Positions 31,420-41,099 of a stretch of 44,315 nucleotides of DNA are shown here, one piece after another; the first letter of the stretch is position 1, and each line of letters starts with the position of its first letter. The stretch is from the IMG/VR virus record IMGVR_UViG_3300032770_000039, positions 1-44,315 of that record. The stretch is one strand, 5' to 3'. A model generated the notes under the pieces. That model was not told the origin of the DNA. It was given only the letters and a program-made list of their open reading frames with translations, and did no database searches. Source of the stretch: a virus. The translations under genes and the position numbers were made by a program.

Positions 31420-34400
31420 ATGAGAAAACTACTCTTGTTGCTCGCCTTCAGCGCAATAGGTGCGTTCGCGCAGTGCGGCCCATACGCGAATCTCCTTCCT
31501 ATCGGCGGTGGACGCTTTAGTTGCGTGCCCAGCACAACATTTGCCGCGCAGTTTAAGCCTTACTACGCGAACTTTAGCGGGGTTGCCACACTATCGGTAA
31601 CGGCGGCAACTCACGGGCAGGGTACACAACCGTTTGGCGCGTGTTGGGATAATGCTTCTCCTGCGAACCTGATCCCGCAGACAGCAAATTATCCCACGGT
31701 ATCCTCCACGGGTACGATTGTATTTGCTTGGACCGGTAACAAGACGGGTTACTGCATTATCTCTGCCTTAGGACAGGGGGCTACAGGACCTTCTGGACCA
31801 ACTGTATATCCGGCTGCCGGTATTGCAGTTTCTTCCGGTAGTAGTGGACCGTGGGGCACATCGCTTACCGCTCCTACAGGCAACCTTGTCGGAACAGGGC
31901 AGGCAAATACGTTTACGACCGGCCTTCAAGACTTCAGCGCGGCATCATGGAAGATCCCAACGTCGGCGGGGTTTACTGCAACCGCGTCTAGCATGTTTGG
32001 CTATGACTCTACGGCAGGCGTACCGCATGTTTGGGCGGGCGCGGACAAAGCTTTCGGGACGGCGGCCTATAGCAACACCGGTACGAGTGGCGCTACAGTT
32101 CCAATTCTGAATGTTGCGAATACTTGGGGAGCAACGCAGATCATGACCCACTTGACTGTAGAGGGGGTTACGTCTGCGGGTGCTACCGGAACCGGAAAGT
32201 TTGTCTTCTCGGACACACCTACTTTTACTGGGCATCCTACAATCGAGGGCGTGACTTCGACTGGAGCTACCGGGACGGCCAATTTGGTTTTCTCTGCCGC
32301 TCCAACGCTGACCGGCCATCCGACAATCGAAGGCGTTACAAGTACAGGCGCAACAGGGACGGGGAACTTTGTTTTTTCTGCCTCTCCAACATTTACCGGA
32401 ACTGTTACAATGCCCGCCCCGACGTTGAACAACGTCACAGGTAGCACACAGTGCCTTCACGTGAACAGCTCTGGCGTCGTAAGCGGGTCAGGATCGGATT
32501 GCGGAAGTGGAACGGGCGGCGTCACGAGTTTCAGCGGGGATGGCAGCCTTATCAGCAATACCACTTCAACCGGAGCAGTTACGGCGGCACTCGCAAATGC
32601 AGCCGCACATAGTTTCTGGGGCAATAACACTGGCAGCACCGGCGCTCCGGGGTATCATCAACCGGCATTTACTGATATTTCTGGCACTGCTGCGGCGGCT
32701 CAATTGCCATTGGCAACCACACTGGCTTTTGGCGCGGTTAAGCCAGACGGAACAACCATCACAATCTCCAGTGGCGTGATTACCGCCGTCACAGGTGGTA
32801 GCGGAACAGTTTCTACAACGGGCAGCCCTGCGAGCACCTACCTCACGGTGTTTTCTGGAGCGGCCACGATTACCGGAGCTTCGAATGCCACGCTGAACAC
32901 GTCCACAGGAGCGCTTGCGGTCCAATCTGTTGCGACAGGCAGCAGCCCACCGTCGATTACTCCAGGAACGGGTGGGGCATACGGATTCGCTGAAGGAACT
33001 GCACCAAGCGTAGGCGCAGCTTCGGGCGTGGATCTGTTTTATGCAGATTCCACGCAGCATGGATTCCTTGCGAGTTTCAATAACGGGTCCTACCTGCCTT
33101 TGGTTCAAGGTCCAGCGACATCAACCACAGGCCATTTGGCACTGTGGAACTCTGGGAACGGTGGGCTGCTTCAGGATGGTGGAGCGATTCCGTCTTGTAC
33201 AAACGATGGAGCGCACGCGCTTACGTACCCCTCTGGGTCGCTTTCATGCACTCCGATTACTGGAGGCGGTGGCGGATCGGCGGCGGTTCTCACTTCGGTA
33301 GCCTTCAATAGCACTCCGACGTTCGTGGTTGCGGCCAATAGCACACCTCAGGTCTTCAGCTTCGGCGCTCTCACGGGCAACGTCACAGCAAGCACCCTCA
33401 CTACCTCAAGCGCTACAGCGGGCGAGATGGTGGCGTTTATTGTGCCACAGGATGTTACCGGAGGAAGGCAGTTCGCATGGCCGTCCAACGTCACAAATCC
33501 GGTCACGGTGTCTCCCACAGCTTCGGGCAAGACTATCCAGTACGGCGTGTGGGACGGATCGAATGTGGTCGGGAACTTTGCGGTAACGACCGATACATTC
33601 GTGAGCTTCCCTACTGCTGCCGCACCAGCGACTCCTGCAAGTGGATCGATTTCCTACTGGCACGATTCGACAGACCTTGATGCCGAATGGAAGAACGCGA
33701 GTGGTTCGGTTTTCAAGGGGTTTCTGACCGGAGCGGATTGCAACCCCGTAACGGGCGTCTGCACTAAGACCAACGGGACATCATTTTCGGGACTCGCCAC
33801 GTTAGCTGGGGTAGCAGCGGGCGACATTGCGTACTACAACGGTTCTTCGTGGGTCCGCTTGGCTGGCAACGCAAGCGGCACGAACTATTTGCAGGAGAAC
33901 GCTTCTGGCGTGCCCTCATGGGCGGCGGGTTCATCCAGCATCGCGTGGAACTCGATCAGCAACGCCACGGGGAACCTCAGTCTGTCGAACGGAACGAACA
34001 CCACTACGTTCAACCACACTTCCGGGGTTGCGTGGCTCTGGGCGAACACCACGGCGGCAACCAGCGGGGCTTCGCAAAGCAGCCCGATTTGGGAACTTGA
34101 GGGCACCGAATGGCACTCCGCTGCTTCGACCCCTGGTGGGGCTACGATTCAATTTGTTCCTGGCACGGGCACCGATGCCGCGAGCACTCTCACCATCTCA
34201 CATGCTGGGACCGCAACGGGCACGATGACTACGAGCTTTCCCGGACCGATCTCAGCGGCGGGAGACGGAGTTCATCCCGGTGTGGATCAGTTCGTCGGCA
34301 ATACGACGGCCCCGTCTTTGCCATCCAATACATTCAGCCTGATCGGTCCGAATGCGGCGACCTTTACAGCGTATGGGCTCCAATTCCCAACGACCAATCC

Positions 34401-35226
34401 AGCGGCGAATCAGGTCCTTGCGGTCGGCGCACCGAGCAGCGGGGTGGCGCAGATTTCGTACATCAGCAATGCGCTGACAATAAATGGAGCGGCAATCGCC
34501 CTTGGTGCATCAGGAAATGCCAACTGGGTCACGGGTGCTATCACAACCCTCCACGTAGCCCAATTCACTGGCACTAGCGGCGAACTTCAGGACGGCGGGG
34601 TGCTTGGTACAGCGGCAGCGGCAGCGACAGCTTCAGCCTGTAGCGGGCAGTTGTCCCTTGGCTGGACCTCGGGAAGCAACAATTGTTCGGCGACTCCTAC
34701 GCTCGGGGCTTCGGGCACCTTGGGCAGCGTGACAATGGGGAATGCCACGAGTGGATTGCTGACATTGGAGCCCGCTACCGGAGCGATCACTAGCTATACT
34801 CTGCAATTCCCGGTGGCTCAACCCACGAGTGGCAATACGTTCATTTCATGTACAGCAGCAAACCCATCAGTGTGTACTTTTACTGCGGGAGGTGGTGGAT
34901 CAATAACTGGTAGTGGGCTTACCGCATATGATGTATACTATGTAAGTTCAAGTGGCCTAGCTCTCGCGGAAGCAAATGCCTCCTCTACTACTCCTGCTGT
35001 GTGTGTAGCAAGTTCTAACACCGTCTGCATCACCAATGGCACAGTGACAAATGGCTCATGGACGTGGACGGCGGGACAGATTCTCTATCTATCAGATTCC
35101 AGCAGTGGGGCACTCACATCTACCGAGCCATCTACCAGTGGACATTACGTACAGCGCGTTGCAGTTGCCTTGTCTGCAACCCAAATTCTAGTCATGCCTT
35201 CGCTCGATGTCGGAGGAATTCAATGA
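31420..35226 (+). CDS. large fibre-like protein with N-terminal signal peptide
   Basis: 1268 residues from ATG 31420, GGAGGAGAGG ahead. The first 18 residues (MRKLLLLLAFSAIGAFAQ) form a clear signal peptide with an AFA-Q cleavage site. Residues about 243-330 hold three tandem 28-residue units (DNA period 84 bp; EGVTS-GATGTGNFVFS-TPTFTGHPTI). Then typical phage fibre segments follow: FWGNNTGSTGAPGYHQPAF, TDISGTAAAAQLPLATTLAF, GAVKPDGTTITISSGVI. It is Gly/Ser/Thr-rich throughout. The sequence is that of a tail fibre, but the export signal is unusual for a virion part. Confidence 0.7.
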   Translation: MRKLLLLLAFSAIGAFAQCGPYANLLPIGGGRFSCVPSTTFAAQFKPYYANFSGVATLSVTAATHGQGTQPFGACWDNASPANLIPQTANYPTVSSTGTIVFAWTGNKTGYCIISALGQGATGPSGPTVYPAAGIAVSSGSSGPWGTSLTAPTGNLVGTGQANTFTTGLQDFSAASWKIPTSAGFTATASSMFGYDSTAGVPHVWAGADKAFGTAAYSNTGTSGATVPILNVANTWGATQIMTHLTVEGVTSAGATGTGKFVFSDTPTFTGHPTIEGVTSTGATGTANLVFSAAPTLTGHPTIEGVTSTGATGTGNFVFSASPTFTGTVTMPAPTLNNVTGSTQCLHVNSSGVVSGSGSDCGSGTGGVTSFSGDGSLISNTTSTGAVTAALANAAAHSFWGNNTGSTGAPGYHQPAFTDISGTAAAAQLPLATTLAFGAVKPDGTTITISSGVITAVTGGSGTVSTTGSPASTYLTVFSGAATITGASNATLNTSTGALAVQSVATGSSPPSITPGTGGAYGFAEGTAPSVGAASGVDLFYADSTQHGFLASFNNGSYLPLVQGPATSTTGHLALWNSGNGGLLQDGGAIPSCTNDGAHALTYPSGSLSCTPITGGGGGSAAVLTSVAFNSTPTFVVAANSTPQVFSFGALTGNVTASTLTTSSATAGEMVAFIVPQDVTGGRQFAWPSNVTNPVTVSPTASGKTIQYGVWDGSNVVGNFAVTTDTFVSFPTAAAPATPASGSISYWHDSTDLDAEWKNASGSVFKGFLTGADCNPVTGVCTKTNGTSFSGLATLAGVAAGDIAYYNGSSWVRLAGNASGTNYLQENASGVPSWAAGSSSIAWNSISNATGNLSLSNGTNTTTFNHTSGVAWLWANTTAATSGASQSSPIWELEGTEWHSAASTPGGATIQFVPGTGTDAASTLTISHAGTATGTMTTSFPGPISAAGDGVHPGVDQFVGNTTAPSLPSNTFSLIGPNAATFTAYGLQFPTTNPAANQVLAVGAPSSGVAQISYISNALTINGAAIALGASGNANWVTGAITTLHVAQFTGTSGELQDGGVLGTAAAAATASACSGQLSLGWTSGSNNCSATPTLGASGTLGSVTMGNATSGLLTLEPATGAITSYTLQFPVAQPTSGNTFISCTAANPSVCTFTAGGGGSITGSGLTAYDVYYVSSSGLALAEANASSTTPAVCVASSNTVCITNGTVTNGSWTWTAGQILYLSDSSSGALTSTEPSTSGHYVQRVAVALSATQILVMPSLDVGGIQ
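32149..32415 (+). repeat. three 84-bp in-frame repeats in the fibre gene
   Basis: The GAG/GAA-GG start of the EGVTS unit recurs at 32161, 32245 and 32329, an 84-bp period. Codons differ between copies while the amino acids are conserved, so the duplication is old and maintained at protein level. Each unit probably adds one turn or strand set to the fibre shaft. Confidence 0.65.
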
Positions 35227-35978
35227 GGATTAATCGTTGGTGCGTTCTGCTCATCTGTTATGTTGCCCAAGCACAAACTTGGGCAACATGGGATGGGTAC
35301 ACTGCTGGTGCTGCAACCGAACCGACCTTCACCGAAATCCAAGGGAAGCGCGGCAATCTAGTTTCGAGTGGCACAACCACCAATGTCACTTTGACTTCAG
35401 CTCCGACTAGTGGCAACGCTGTAATCTGCCGTGTCTATTCAGAATCTGGGTCTTTGACCGTTTCGACGGTGAAGGATGGAGCCGGAACACCGAACAGTTA
35501 CACTGTGAGTCCTAGTTCTCCATCAAGCGGTGGGATCTCGGGAGCGCGTATATCGCTTGCATATTTACTCAATGTTCCATCTGGGGCTAACGCCACAATC
35601 ACAGCCACGTATTCCGGAACGATTACAGCCAATGCCGGGATTGCGTGCAGTGAGTTCCACCGATCATCCGGAACATGGGTTTTCGATGTTGATGCAGTAA
35701 ATTTCAGTTCCTCCGCAGTCACCACAGTCACGACGCCATCCATTAGTCCGGCGCTAACTGGAGAATTAGTCTATGGTGCCGCGCAAGTTACGGGTGGCCA
35801 GTATTTTCTCACTTCTGGTCCCCAATCTCCATGGACTCAGGACCCGGCCGGACCAGATAGTACGGTAGGCCACTTCAATGGAGCGTACATTCTAGCATCG
35901 TCAGGTTCGCCTGCTATGAACATGAACATATCCGGCGGTAGTTCCGCCTATAACGCGATCTCGATGGCGGTGAAGTGA
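35223..35978 (+). CDS. exported beta-sandwich-type protein
   Basis: 251 residues from ATG 35223 in an ATGA overlap. MRINRWCVLLICYVAQAQTW is a short signal peptide followed by QTW. The mature part (GNAVICRVYSESGSLTVSTV, AYLLNVPSGANATITATYSG, ACSEFHRSSGTWVFDVDAVN, GELVYGAAQVTGG) has the strand pattern of an extracellular beta-sandwich repeated in bacterial adhesins and is related in style to the 40137 product. It is probably an adhesin or fibre partner. Confidence 0.65.
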   Translation: MRINRWCVLLICYVAQAQTWATWDGYTAGAATEPTFTEIQGKRGNLVSSGTTTNVTLTSAPTSGNAVICRVYSESGSLTVSTVKDGAGTPNSYTVSPSSPSSGGISGARISLAYLLNVPSGANATITATYSGTITANAGIACSEFHRSSGTWVFDVDAVNFSSSAVTTVTTPSISPALTGELVYGAAQVTGGQYFLTSGPQSPWTQDPAGPDSTVGHFNGAYILASSGSPAMNMNISGGSSAYNAISMAVK

Positions 35979-38245
35979 TGCGATTGGTACTCACCCTATT
36001 ACTCACGTCTGTCCTACTCTTAGCGCAGAACGTCTCGAAGATGAACGGTGTTACGATTGGTGCGTCAACTGGGAATTATAATTCCTGGAATGGACTTCTT
36101 TTCCCTGGTGCATCCGGACCAAACTCTTTTGGTAGTTCCCCCACCCAGACTGGAAGCTGCTTTTTTAATTCGTCAAATACCACCAGTTGTAATATCAGCC
36201 TTGGATCATCCGTAACTGCCGGGGATGCGGATTTAATAGGGTGCTATTTCGCTAACGGAAACTCAGTCCCGGCAGCGGCAATCTCCAGTGTCAATATCAG
36301 CGGGACATTACTACCGCTTGTCGGCGCGAGCACCGGATCATACCCGAGCGCTGCTAATACTCAAGCATCATGGATGTACATCCTTCCATCGACTAGCGGC
36401 TCTCAGGCATCTCCGGTCACAGTCAATTTCAATCAACCCCTCGGGGAAGGTTGGTGCTACTTTGCTGAATACCACCCAAGTTCAAATGGCTCACTGGTTG
36501 GACTAGATATCGATGCAGGCTATCAGCCCAGCACGGCCTCTACCAGCCTTACAAATATTAGCCCGACTTTGTCGGCAACAAATGACGCCGGATTACAAGG
36601 ATATATGAGCGTGAGCGGGTATGTGCTCGCTACCGCCGTCTCGTCTCCTTATTCCACCTACTCATTTTTGGGCGTAAGCGGGAACGGTACCGGCTTTGGA
36701 ACCTCAACGCCTGTTAGTGGTATCGGACCAACATGGACTGCTGCATCTTCGATTGTTCCGTTACTATCAGCGGCTTACTTTGGCTGGAATCCATCTGCCT
36801 GTGTCGAAGAGTCTTTCAACGACTTCACGGGCGGATCTGGAGTCGTGACGACCTCTCAATTGGTATCGAGTCATCATGGTTACCAGGGAGGATTTTGGAA
36901 TGTCTCGCAGGTAACGCATCTGTCGTATGACTCGGTAGGGGCATTCGAGTTGCAGAATTCCACTGGCCGTACGTGCGGTGATGGGGGAACATACCCAACA
37001 GGAGCGCCAAATAGTGGACTTAAGCTCGGCCTTGTATCGACCGGTGTGCTTGGTATTGACCAAGCTGTTTACTATTGGGGCTACAACAATCTGGCCGTGG
37101 TTGCTGGCGGGCAATGGTATATGCAGACTTTTCCTCCGACCGATGTCACGGCGGTAGACTGTAATGCCTTGTACGGGTCGCAAGCTCACGACTTTAGTTC
37201 GAATAATTGCTACGGAGACGGCACACGTCGAACTCTTAACTTGGAGGCCGGTTCGGGCAATGCGCCGCAAGCTAAGATCTCAGATTACAAAGCTACATCG
37301 GTATCCGCTTCTGTTTCAAGCGGGACTATCACCTTCACGGGTACCTTCACTGCTTCCCAATGGCCAACGAGCGCAGTTATTGTTCCATCTGGCTGTACAG
37401 GTGGTAGCGGGATAAATTTAGTTCAGTTCACAATCCTCACCTCCAGTTCTACGACCATAACCGCGAACGCAGGTTCCGCAAGCGGGAGCGCGACTGGATG
37501 CCAACTGAACCAATGGACATGGCAGCAACAGATCTTCACGTCGATTGCTGGATACGATGCTACGGTGTCCGGGACCGTCGCCGGATCGACGGTTACGTTT
37601 ACTTTCAGCTTCACTGGAGTTACGGGGGTAAGCGCGTCAGTTGGGTCAGGGCTGGCTGCTTTCACCGGTACTTTCACAGCATCCCAATGGGCCACGAACA
37701 CATTGTTCACCGTGAGCGGATGCTCCGGAGGGAGCGGATGGAATGGCACGGTATTCAGCGTGCTCACTCCAAGTGCGACTACGCTTACTGCTCTGGCTGG
37801 TTCCGCGACTGGTTCCCCCACGGGCTGCACGCTCACTGCTAAGGTAAATCCTGCCCAGTGGCCTGTTGGGACTCCGTTCTCGGTCTCTGGTGGCTCAGGG
37901 GGTACTAATTACAATCTCAGCCTTTTTTACGTGACAGGTTCTACGGCATCAACACTTACCGCTTCCACAACGGCTTGGACATGCAGTGGTTCGGGCTGTA
38001 CTCCAGCCCAAGGGACGGTGAGCGGTTCCTATTCCGGAGGAACGTTGACCGGCCAGCATGTTCTCCAAATCTCGAATGCCCCAAACAACATAACCGGCAT
38101 CCAATGGGCAGCGTCAAATGGAAATGACTTCCCGGCGCGATGGGACGTTGGGAATGCCCAATCCTCGGGCACTTGGACTGGTGGATATTATGCCTACTGG
38201 GGAAGCTATGATCATGCGTTTAACTCGACTGCGATAAAGCAATGA
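35978..38245 (+). CDS. exported multi-domain adhesin-like protein
   Basis: 755 residues from ATG 35978 (GTG 35975 is possible); the start overlaps the previous stop. MRLVLTLLLTSVLLLAQ is a signal peptide. The N-terminal third resembles the beta-sandwich of the gene before (CYFAEYHPSSNGSLVGLDID). The C-terminal third carries two similar strands sets beginning FTGTFTASQWPT and FTGTFTASQWAT, each followed by a SGCxGGSG loop, which is an internal duplication of about 110 residues. Cysteines are numerous, as in disulfide-stabilised secreted proteins. Confidence 0.65.
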   Translation: MRLVLTLLLTSVLLLAQNVSKMNGVTIGASTGNYNSWNGLLFPGASGPNSFGSSPTQTGSCFFNSSNTTSCNISLGSSVTAGDADLIGCYFANGNSVPAAAISSVNISGTLLPLVGASTGSYPSAANTQASWMYILPSTSGSQASPVTVNFNQPLGEGWCYFAEYHPSSNGSLVGLDIDAGYQPSTASTSLTNISPTLSATNDAGLQGYMSVSGYVLATAVSSPYSTYSFLGVSGNGTGFGTSTPVSGIGPTWTAASSIVPLLSAAYFGWNPSACVEESFNDFTGGSGVVTTSQLVSSHHGYQGGFWNVSQVTHLSYDSVGAFELQNSTGRTCGDGGTYPTGAPNSGLKLGLVSTGVLGIDQAVYYWGYNNLAVVAGGQWYMQTFPPTDVTAVDCNALYGSQAHDFSSNNCYGDGTRRTLNLEAGSGNAPQAKISDYKATSVSASVSSGTITFTGTFTASQWPTSAVIVPSGCTGGSGINLVQFTILTSSSTTITANAGSASGSATGCQLNQWTWQQQIFTSIAGYDATVSGTVAGSTVTFTFSFTGVTGVSASVGSGLAAFTGTFTASQWATNTLFTVSGCSGGSGWNGTVFSVLTPSATTLTALAGSATGSPTGCTLTAKVNPAQWPVGTPFSVSGGSGGTNYNLSLFYVTGSTASTLTASTTAWTCSGSGCTPAQGTVSGSYSGGTLTGQHVLQISNAPNNITGIQWAASNGNDFPARWDVGNAQSSGTWTGGYYAYWGSYDHAFNSTAIKQ

Positions 38246-40140
38246 TGAAGATTATATATCTATTTTTCTTCACTTGGGCTGCATTCGGATCTTGTTCCGG
38301 CTCCATCCCGAACTGGACTAGCAGTCCTGATCAGGCAAGCGTGACAACGTGTTGGAATAACGCTGTCGCGGCTGGTGGCACTCAGACGATCACTCTTCCC
38401 CAAGGAGCGGCGACATGGAGTTCGACATGGGCAGGCAATTCCACTACGTCCTCGATTACCATAATCGGAGCCACCACCGTGACTTTCAGTGGAGTCGCTG
38501 GACAAAGTGGATATTCGGCGGTTTGGGGTGACAACTCTGGCTCCTGTTCAAGTGTAGGGACCTGCATCACTGGAACAGTGGATAATGTCTTTGCTCCACA
38601 AGCCAGCAATAATGCTCTAGTTCGCCTGACCGGAATAACCTTCATCAATTCGGATTCTGGCACCTCCCATGGAATTCTCGGCCTGAGCGGAACGCATCTG
38701 CAAACTAATTATAGGATAGACCATTGCCATTTTTACATGAGCCCTCTCGCCCTTACCATGTTTGGCTACAACGGTGGGGGATTAATTGACCATAACCAGT
38801 TTGACGATACAAGTACTGGAGGTGGTGGCCCCATAGCGATTGGAGGAGACTTAACAAGTGCTGGTTACTTGAACTGGCAGGATGTGGCCAGTTTAGGAAC
38901 CGCTCAAGGTTGGGTAATCGAGCAAAATATCATCAACCTGACTGGCCCCACAGATGGCGTGGTCGATAGCTATTATGGGGCGAAAGTGACCTTTCGATTC
39001 AACAATGTTATAGCGACCAATAATTTGCAGAATGGTATCGGCTGGAATCACGGAACTGACTCGGGAGGATATAGGTCCACGGTGCTGGACGAGATATATG
39101 GTAACTATTTCGCCAACAATACCGGATCTGCATCAGAAATAGGTAATTCGCGCGGAGGCACAGTATTGTACTGGGCAAATACCCACGTAGGCAATGCGGC
39201 TTGGACAACGTTTTTGCTTCAATATTTCCGATGCCTGGGACAGCAATACAGTTATCCTTGGGGATCGGTGTGCAACAATCCAGGAAATAATCCGGCGGCT
39301 AATTTGGCGATTAATTGGACGCCAGTATCTGCTGTGGACACGAGTGCTGGTTCACAGGAAGTCACAGCAAACGCGGGCGACTTTGTAGCAACTCACTTAT
39401 ATGGCGCAAACGCTTTAGTTGGTCCGTTAAGCAACAACAGCGGACACTATAACTATCTGTTGACAAATGGTCCTAAGACTTGCGGAACATATCCAGGAAC
39501 ATGGAATCAGACGTTTCCGTTTGGTACCACAACCGATAGTGCGAGTTGTGTTTGGATGATCGTTGGCGGGAATATCTCGGCCTCACCGGCTCCGGGAACA
39601 GCCGCAGGGTTCTGCGCCGCAAATCCTGATATCTCTTGTTCGGCGAACGCGACATGTTCTGCTATACAGGGTGGTGATACGTGCAGCGCCTATTTCGATT
39701 CGCAATCTGGCGTGTGCTTTTACCGCGACATGCCGGGTTGCGCTCACAATCAGACAGCAAGTCCGAATTATGAATGGCTCAATAGTGGCGCACAAGCCCC
39801 GGCTCAGATATTCACAACGAACACTCAGACTTCGACGCTGATAGCGCAGAACTCAAATTATTACGACTACACCGGGACCTTCACCGGGGTATCGGGCGTT
39901 GGAAGCGGAACGCTGGCGAGTCGCCCATCAACATGCACAACCGGAGTGGCGTATTGGGCGACAGATCAAGGCAGTTGGAATCAAAGCGGTAGCGGTAGTC
40001 AAGGCATTCTTTACCAGTGTTCATCGACTAACACATGGAGTACCTACTATACTCCGTACACCTATCCCGATCCACTAGAGGGGTCGTCGCCAACCTCCTC
40101 TGTCCAAGGTGTTACGTTGAATGGAGTAACCAAGAAATGA
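38242..40140 (+). CDS. exported right-handed beta-helix protein (possible depolymerase)
   Basis: 632 residues from ATG 38242 (ATGATGA overlap). MMKIIYLFFFTWAAFGSCSG is a signal peptide. Residues about 60-320 have repeated N/H/D-rich turns (LTGITFINSDSGTSHGILGL, YRIDHCHFYMSPLALTMFGY, GLIDHNQFDD, WVIEQNIINLTG, VTFRFNNVIATNN, DEIYGNYFANNTG) typical of pectate-lyase-like beta-helices. Such folds are common in phage spikes that cut capsule. Catalytic residues cannot be assigned. A Cys-rich region follows near 470-510. Confidence 0.65.
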   Translation: MMKIIYLFFFTWAAFGSCSGSIPNWTSSPDQASVTTCWNNAVAAGGTQTITLPQGAATWSSTWAGNSTTSSITIIGATTVTFSGVAGQSGYSAVWGDNSGSCSSVGTCITGTVDNVFAPQASNNALVRLTGITFINSDSGTSHGILGLSGTHLQTNYRIDHCHFYMSPLALTMFGYNGGGLIDHNQFDDTSTGGGGPIAIGGDLTSAGYLNWQDVASLGTAQGWVIEQNIINLTGPTDGVVDSYYGAKVTFRFNNVIATNNLQNGIGWNHGTDSGGYRSTVLDEIYGNYFANNTGSASEIGNSRGGTVLYWANTHVGNAAWTTFLLQYFRCLGQQYSYPWGSVCNNPGNNPAANLAINWTPVSAVDTSAGSQEVTANAGDFVATHLYGANALVGPLSNNSGHYNYLLTNGPKTCGTYPGTWNQTFPFGTTTDSASCVWMIVGGNISASPAPGTAAGFCAANPDISCSANATCSAIQGGDTCSAYFDSQSGVCFYRDMPGCAHNQTASPNYEWLNSGAQAPAQIFTTNTQTSTLIAQNSNYYDYTGTFTGVSGVGSGTLASRPSTCTTGVAYWATDQGSWNQSGSGSQGILYQCSSTNTWSTYYTPYTYPDPLEGSSPTSSVQGVTLNGVTKK

Positions 40141-40871
40141 GACTCGCATCCATCTTCCTCTTCGCGGCTCTGGCCTATGGGCAGACATGGCCTGCTGGAA
40201 TCCGGTTCCCGAAAGGTACGAGCCTGCCAAGCTCGCAGCCAGCAGCGGGCATCACGGTAACGAGCAAGAGTTGTGGGGGGAACACCGATGGCTGCACCAC
40301 GGCAGCGGTCGATACCACAGGTGTCACGGGCATAATCTGTGTAGATTCGGTCTACACAGGTGGACCGGGATTCGGGTTCACAGACAGCAAGGGTAACTCG
40401 TGGACGAAGCTGACCACGTACACCGCTACGGCAGCGCACGATCAGATGAGCCTATACTACTGCGGCAGCCCCACAGTAGGGACCGGCCATACGTTTGGAG
40501 ACACTGGCACAGGCTCCTATGCAGGCGTCGGTTGCCTTCTGCTGAAAGGCTCCAATTCAACTCTCTACGTGCCTTCGAGCGACCGAGGGCAGACGGATGC
40601 CTTGTTCTCCGGGACTGGCCCGATTCAACCGGGAGCGTTCTCGGTGCCCGGACTGGACATCGATATCGCTGTGATGAATGTGTCGTTTGGCTTCCCGACG
40701 ACGGGCAGCGCGCCGGGGTACACCGTGGCTGAAACGCAGAATAGCGTTACTTCTGAGGGCTTCGTACTGGCCTATCAGATTCCTGGTACGACAACGAGCC
40801 TGAATCCGGCATGGACGCCGAGCGCCACGGGATATTATGCCTTGGCCTCGGCAACGTTCGCACACCAATAA
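40137..40871 (+). CDS. exported beta-sandwich-type protein, paralogue of 35223
   Basis: 244 residues from ATG 40137 (ATGA). MRLASIFLFAALAYGQTW is a signal peptide ending in GQ-TW. FTDSKGNSWTKLTTYTATAA, DQMSLYYCGSPTVGTGHTFG, GAFSVPGLDIDIAVMNV and SEGFVLAYQIPGTTTSLN follow the order of strands of the extracellular beta-sandwich type seen in the 35223 product, suggesting a paralogous pair. It is immediately followed by the small membrane protein gene. Confidence 0.65.
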   Translation: MRLASIFLFAALAYGQTWPAGIRFPKGTSLPSSQPAAGITVTSKSCGGNTDGCTTAAVDTTGVTGIICVDSVYTGGPGFGFTDSKGNSWTKLTTYTATAAHDQMSLYYCGSPTVGTGHTFGDTGTGSYAGVGCLLLKGSNSTLYVPSSDRGQTDALFSGTGPIQPGAFSVPGLDIDIAVMNVSFGFPTTGSAPGYTVAETQNSVTSEGFVLAYQIPGTTTSLNPAWTPSATGYYALASATFAHQ

Positions 40872-40873
40872 TG

Positions 40874-40884
40874 AAGGAGGTGAT
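40874..40884 (+). promoter_or_regulatory. full-length Shine-Dalgarno
   Basis: AAGGAGGTGAT is complementary to 11 consecutive bases of the usual bacterial 16S rRNA 3' end (AUCACCUCCUU). It lies five bases before TTG 40890 and decides the start of the small membrane protein gene. It is the longest anti-SD match noticed in the window. Confidence 0.7.
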
Positions 40885-40889
40885 GCAAA

Positions 40890-41030
40890 TTGACCAACAA
40901 ATTCCGAGCACTACACTTCCGGGACCGCCGCTTTGTTGCCCTATTGGGGACACTTGTGTTGGCCTTCCCGCTTGTTTTAGTCGCTCAGATCAATCCGCAC
41001 CCCGGCGTGGCAAGGTGGCGGAGTGAATAA
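40890..41030 (+). CDS. 46-residue single-pass membrane protein
   Basis: TTG 40890 to TAA 41030. The protein has a basic N-terminus (LTNKFRALHFRDRRF), one hydrophobic segment (VALLGTLVLAFPLVLVAQI) and a short polar tail (NPHPGVARWRSE). The start is set by the exceptional Shine-Dalgarno just ahead. An ATG at 40871 in another frame gives a less protein-like product. No family recognised; position among exported fibre genes might suggest a holin-like or anchoring role, but it is not shown. Confidence 0.6.
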   Translation: MTNKFRALHFRDRRFVALLGTLVLAFPLVLVAQINPHPGVARWRSE

Positions 41031-41099
41031 GACCACGCAATTTACCAGATTGTATCGTCGTAGTCGCGAGGAACGTATTCGGCACAGGTGAGCCAAATT

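Noticed and set aside
40871-41026. 51-residue frame MKEVMQIDQQ… from ATG 40871
   Set aside because: Its first codons are the Shine-Dalgarno of the TTG 40890 gene, and the protein is not plausible compared with the clear membrane segment in the other frame.
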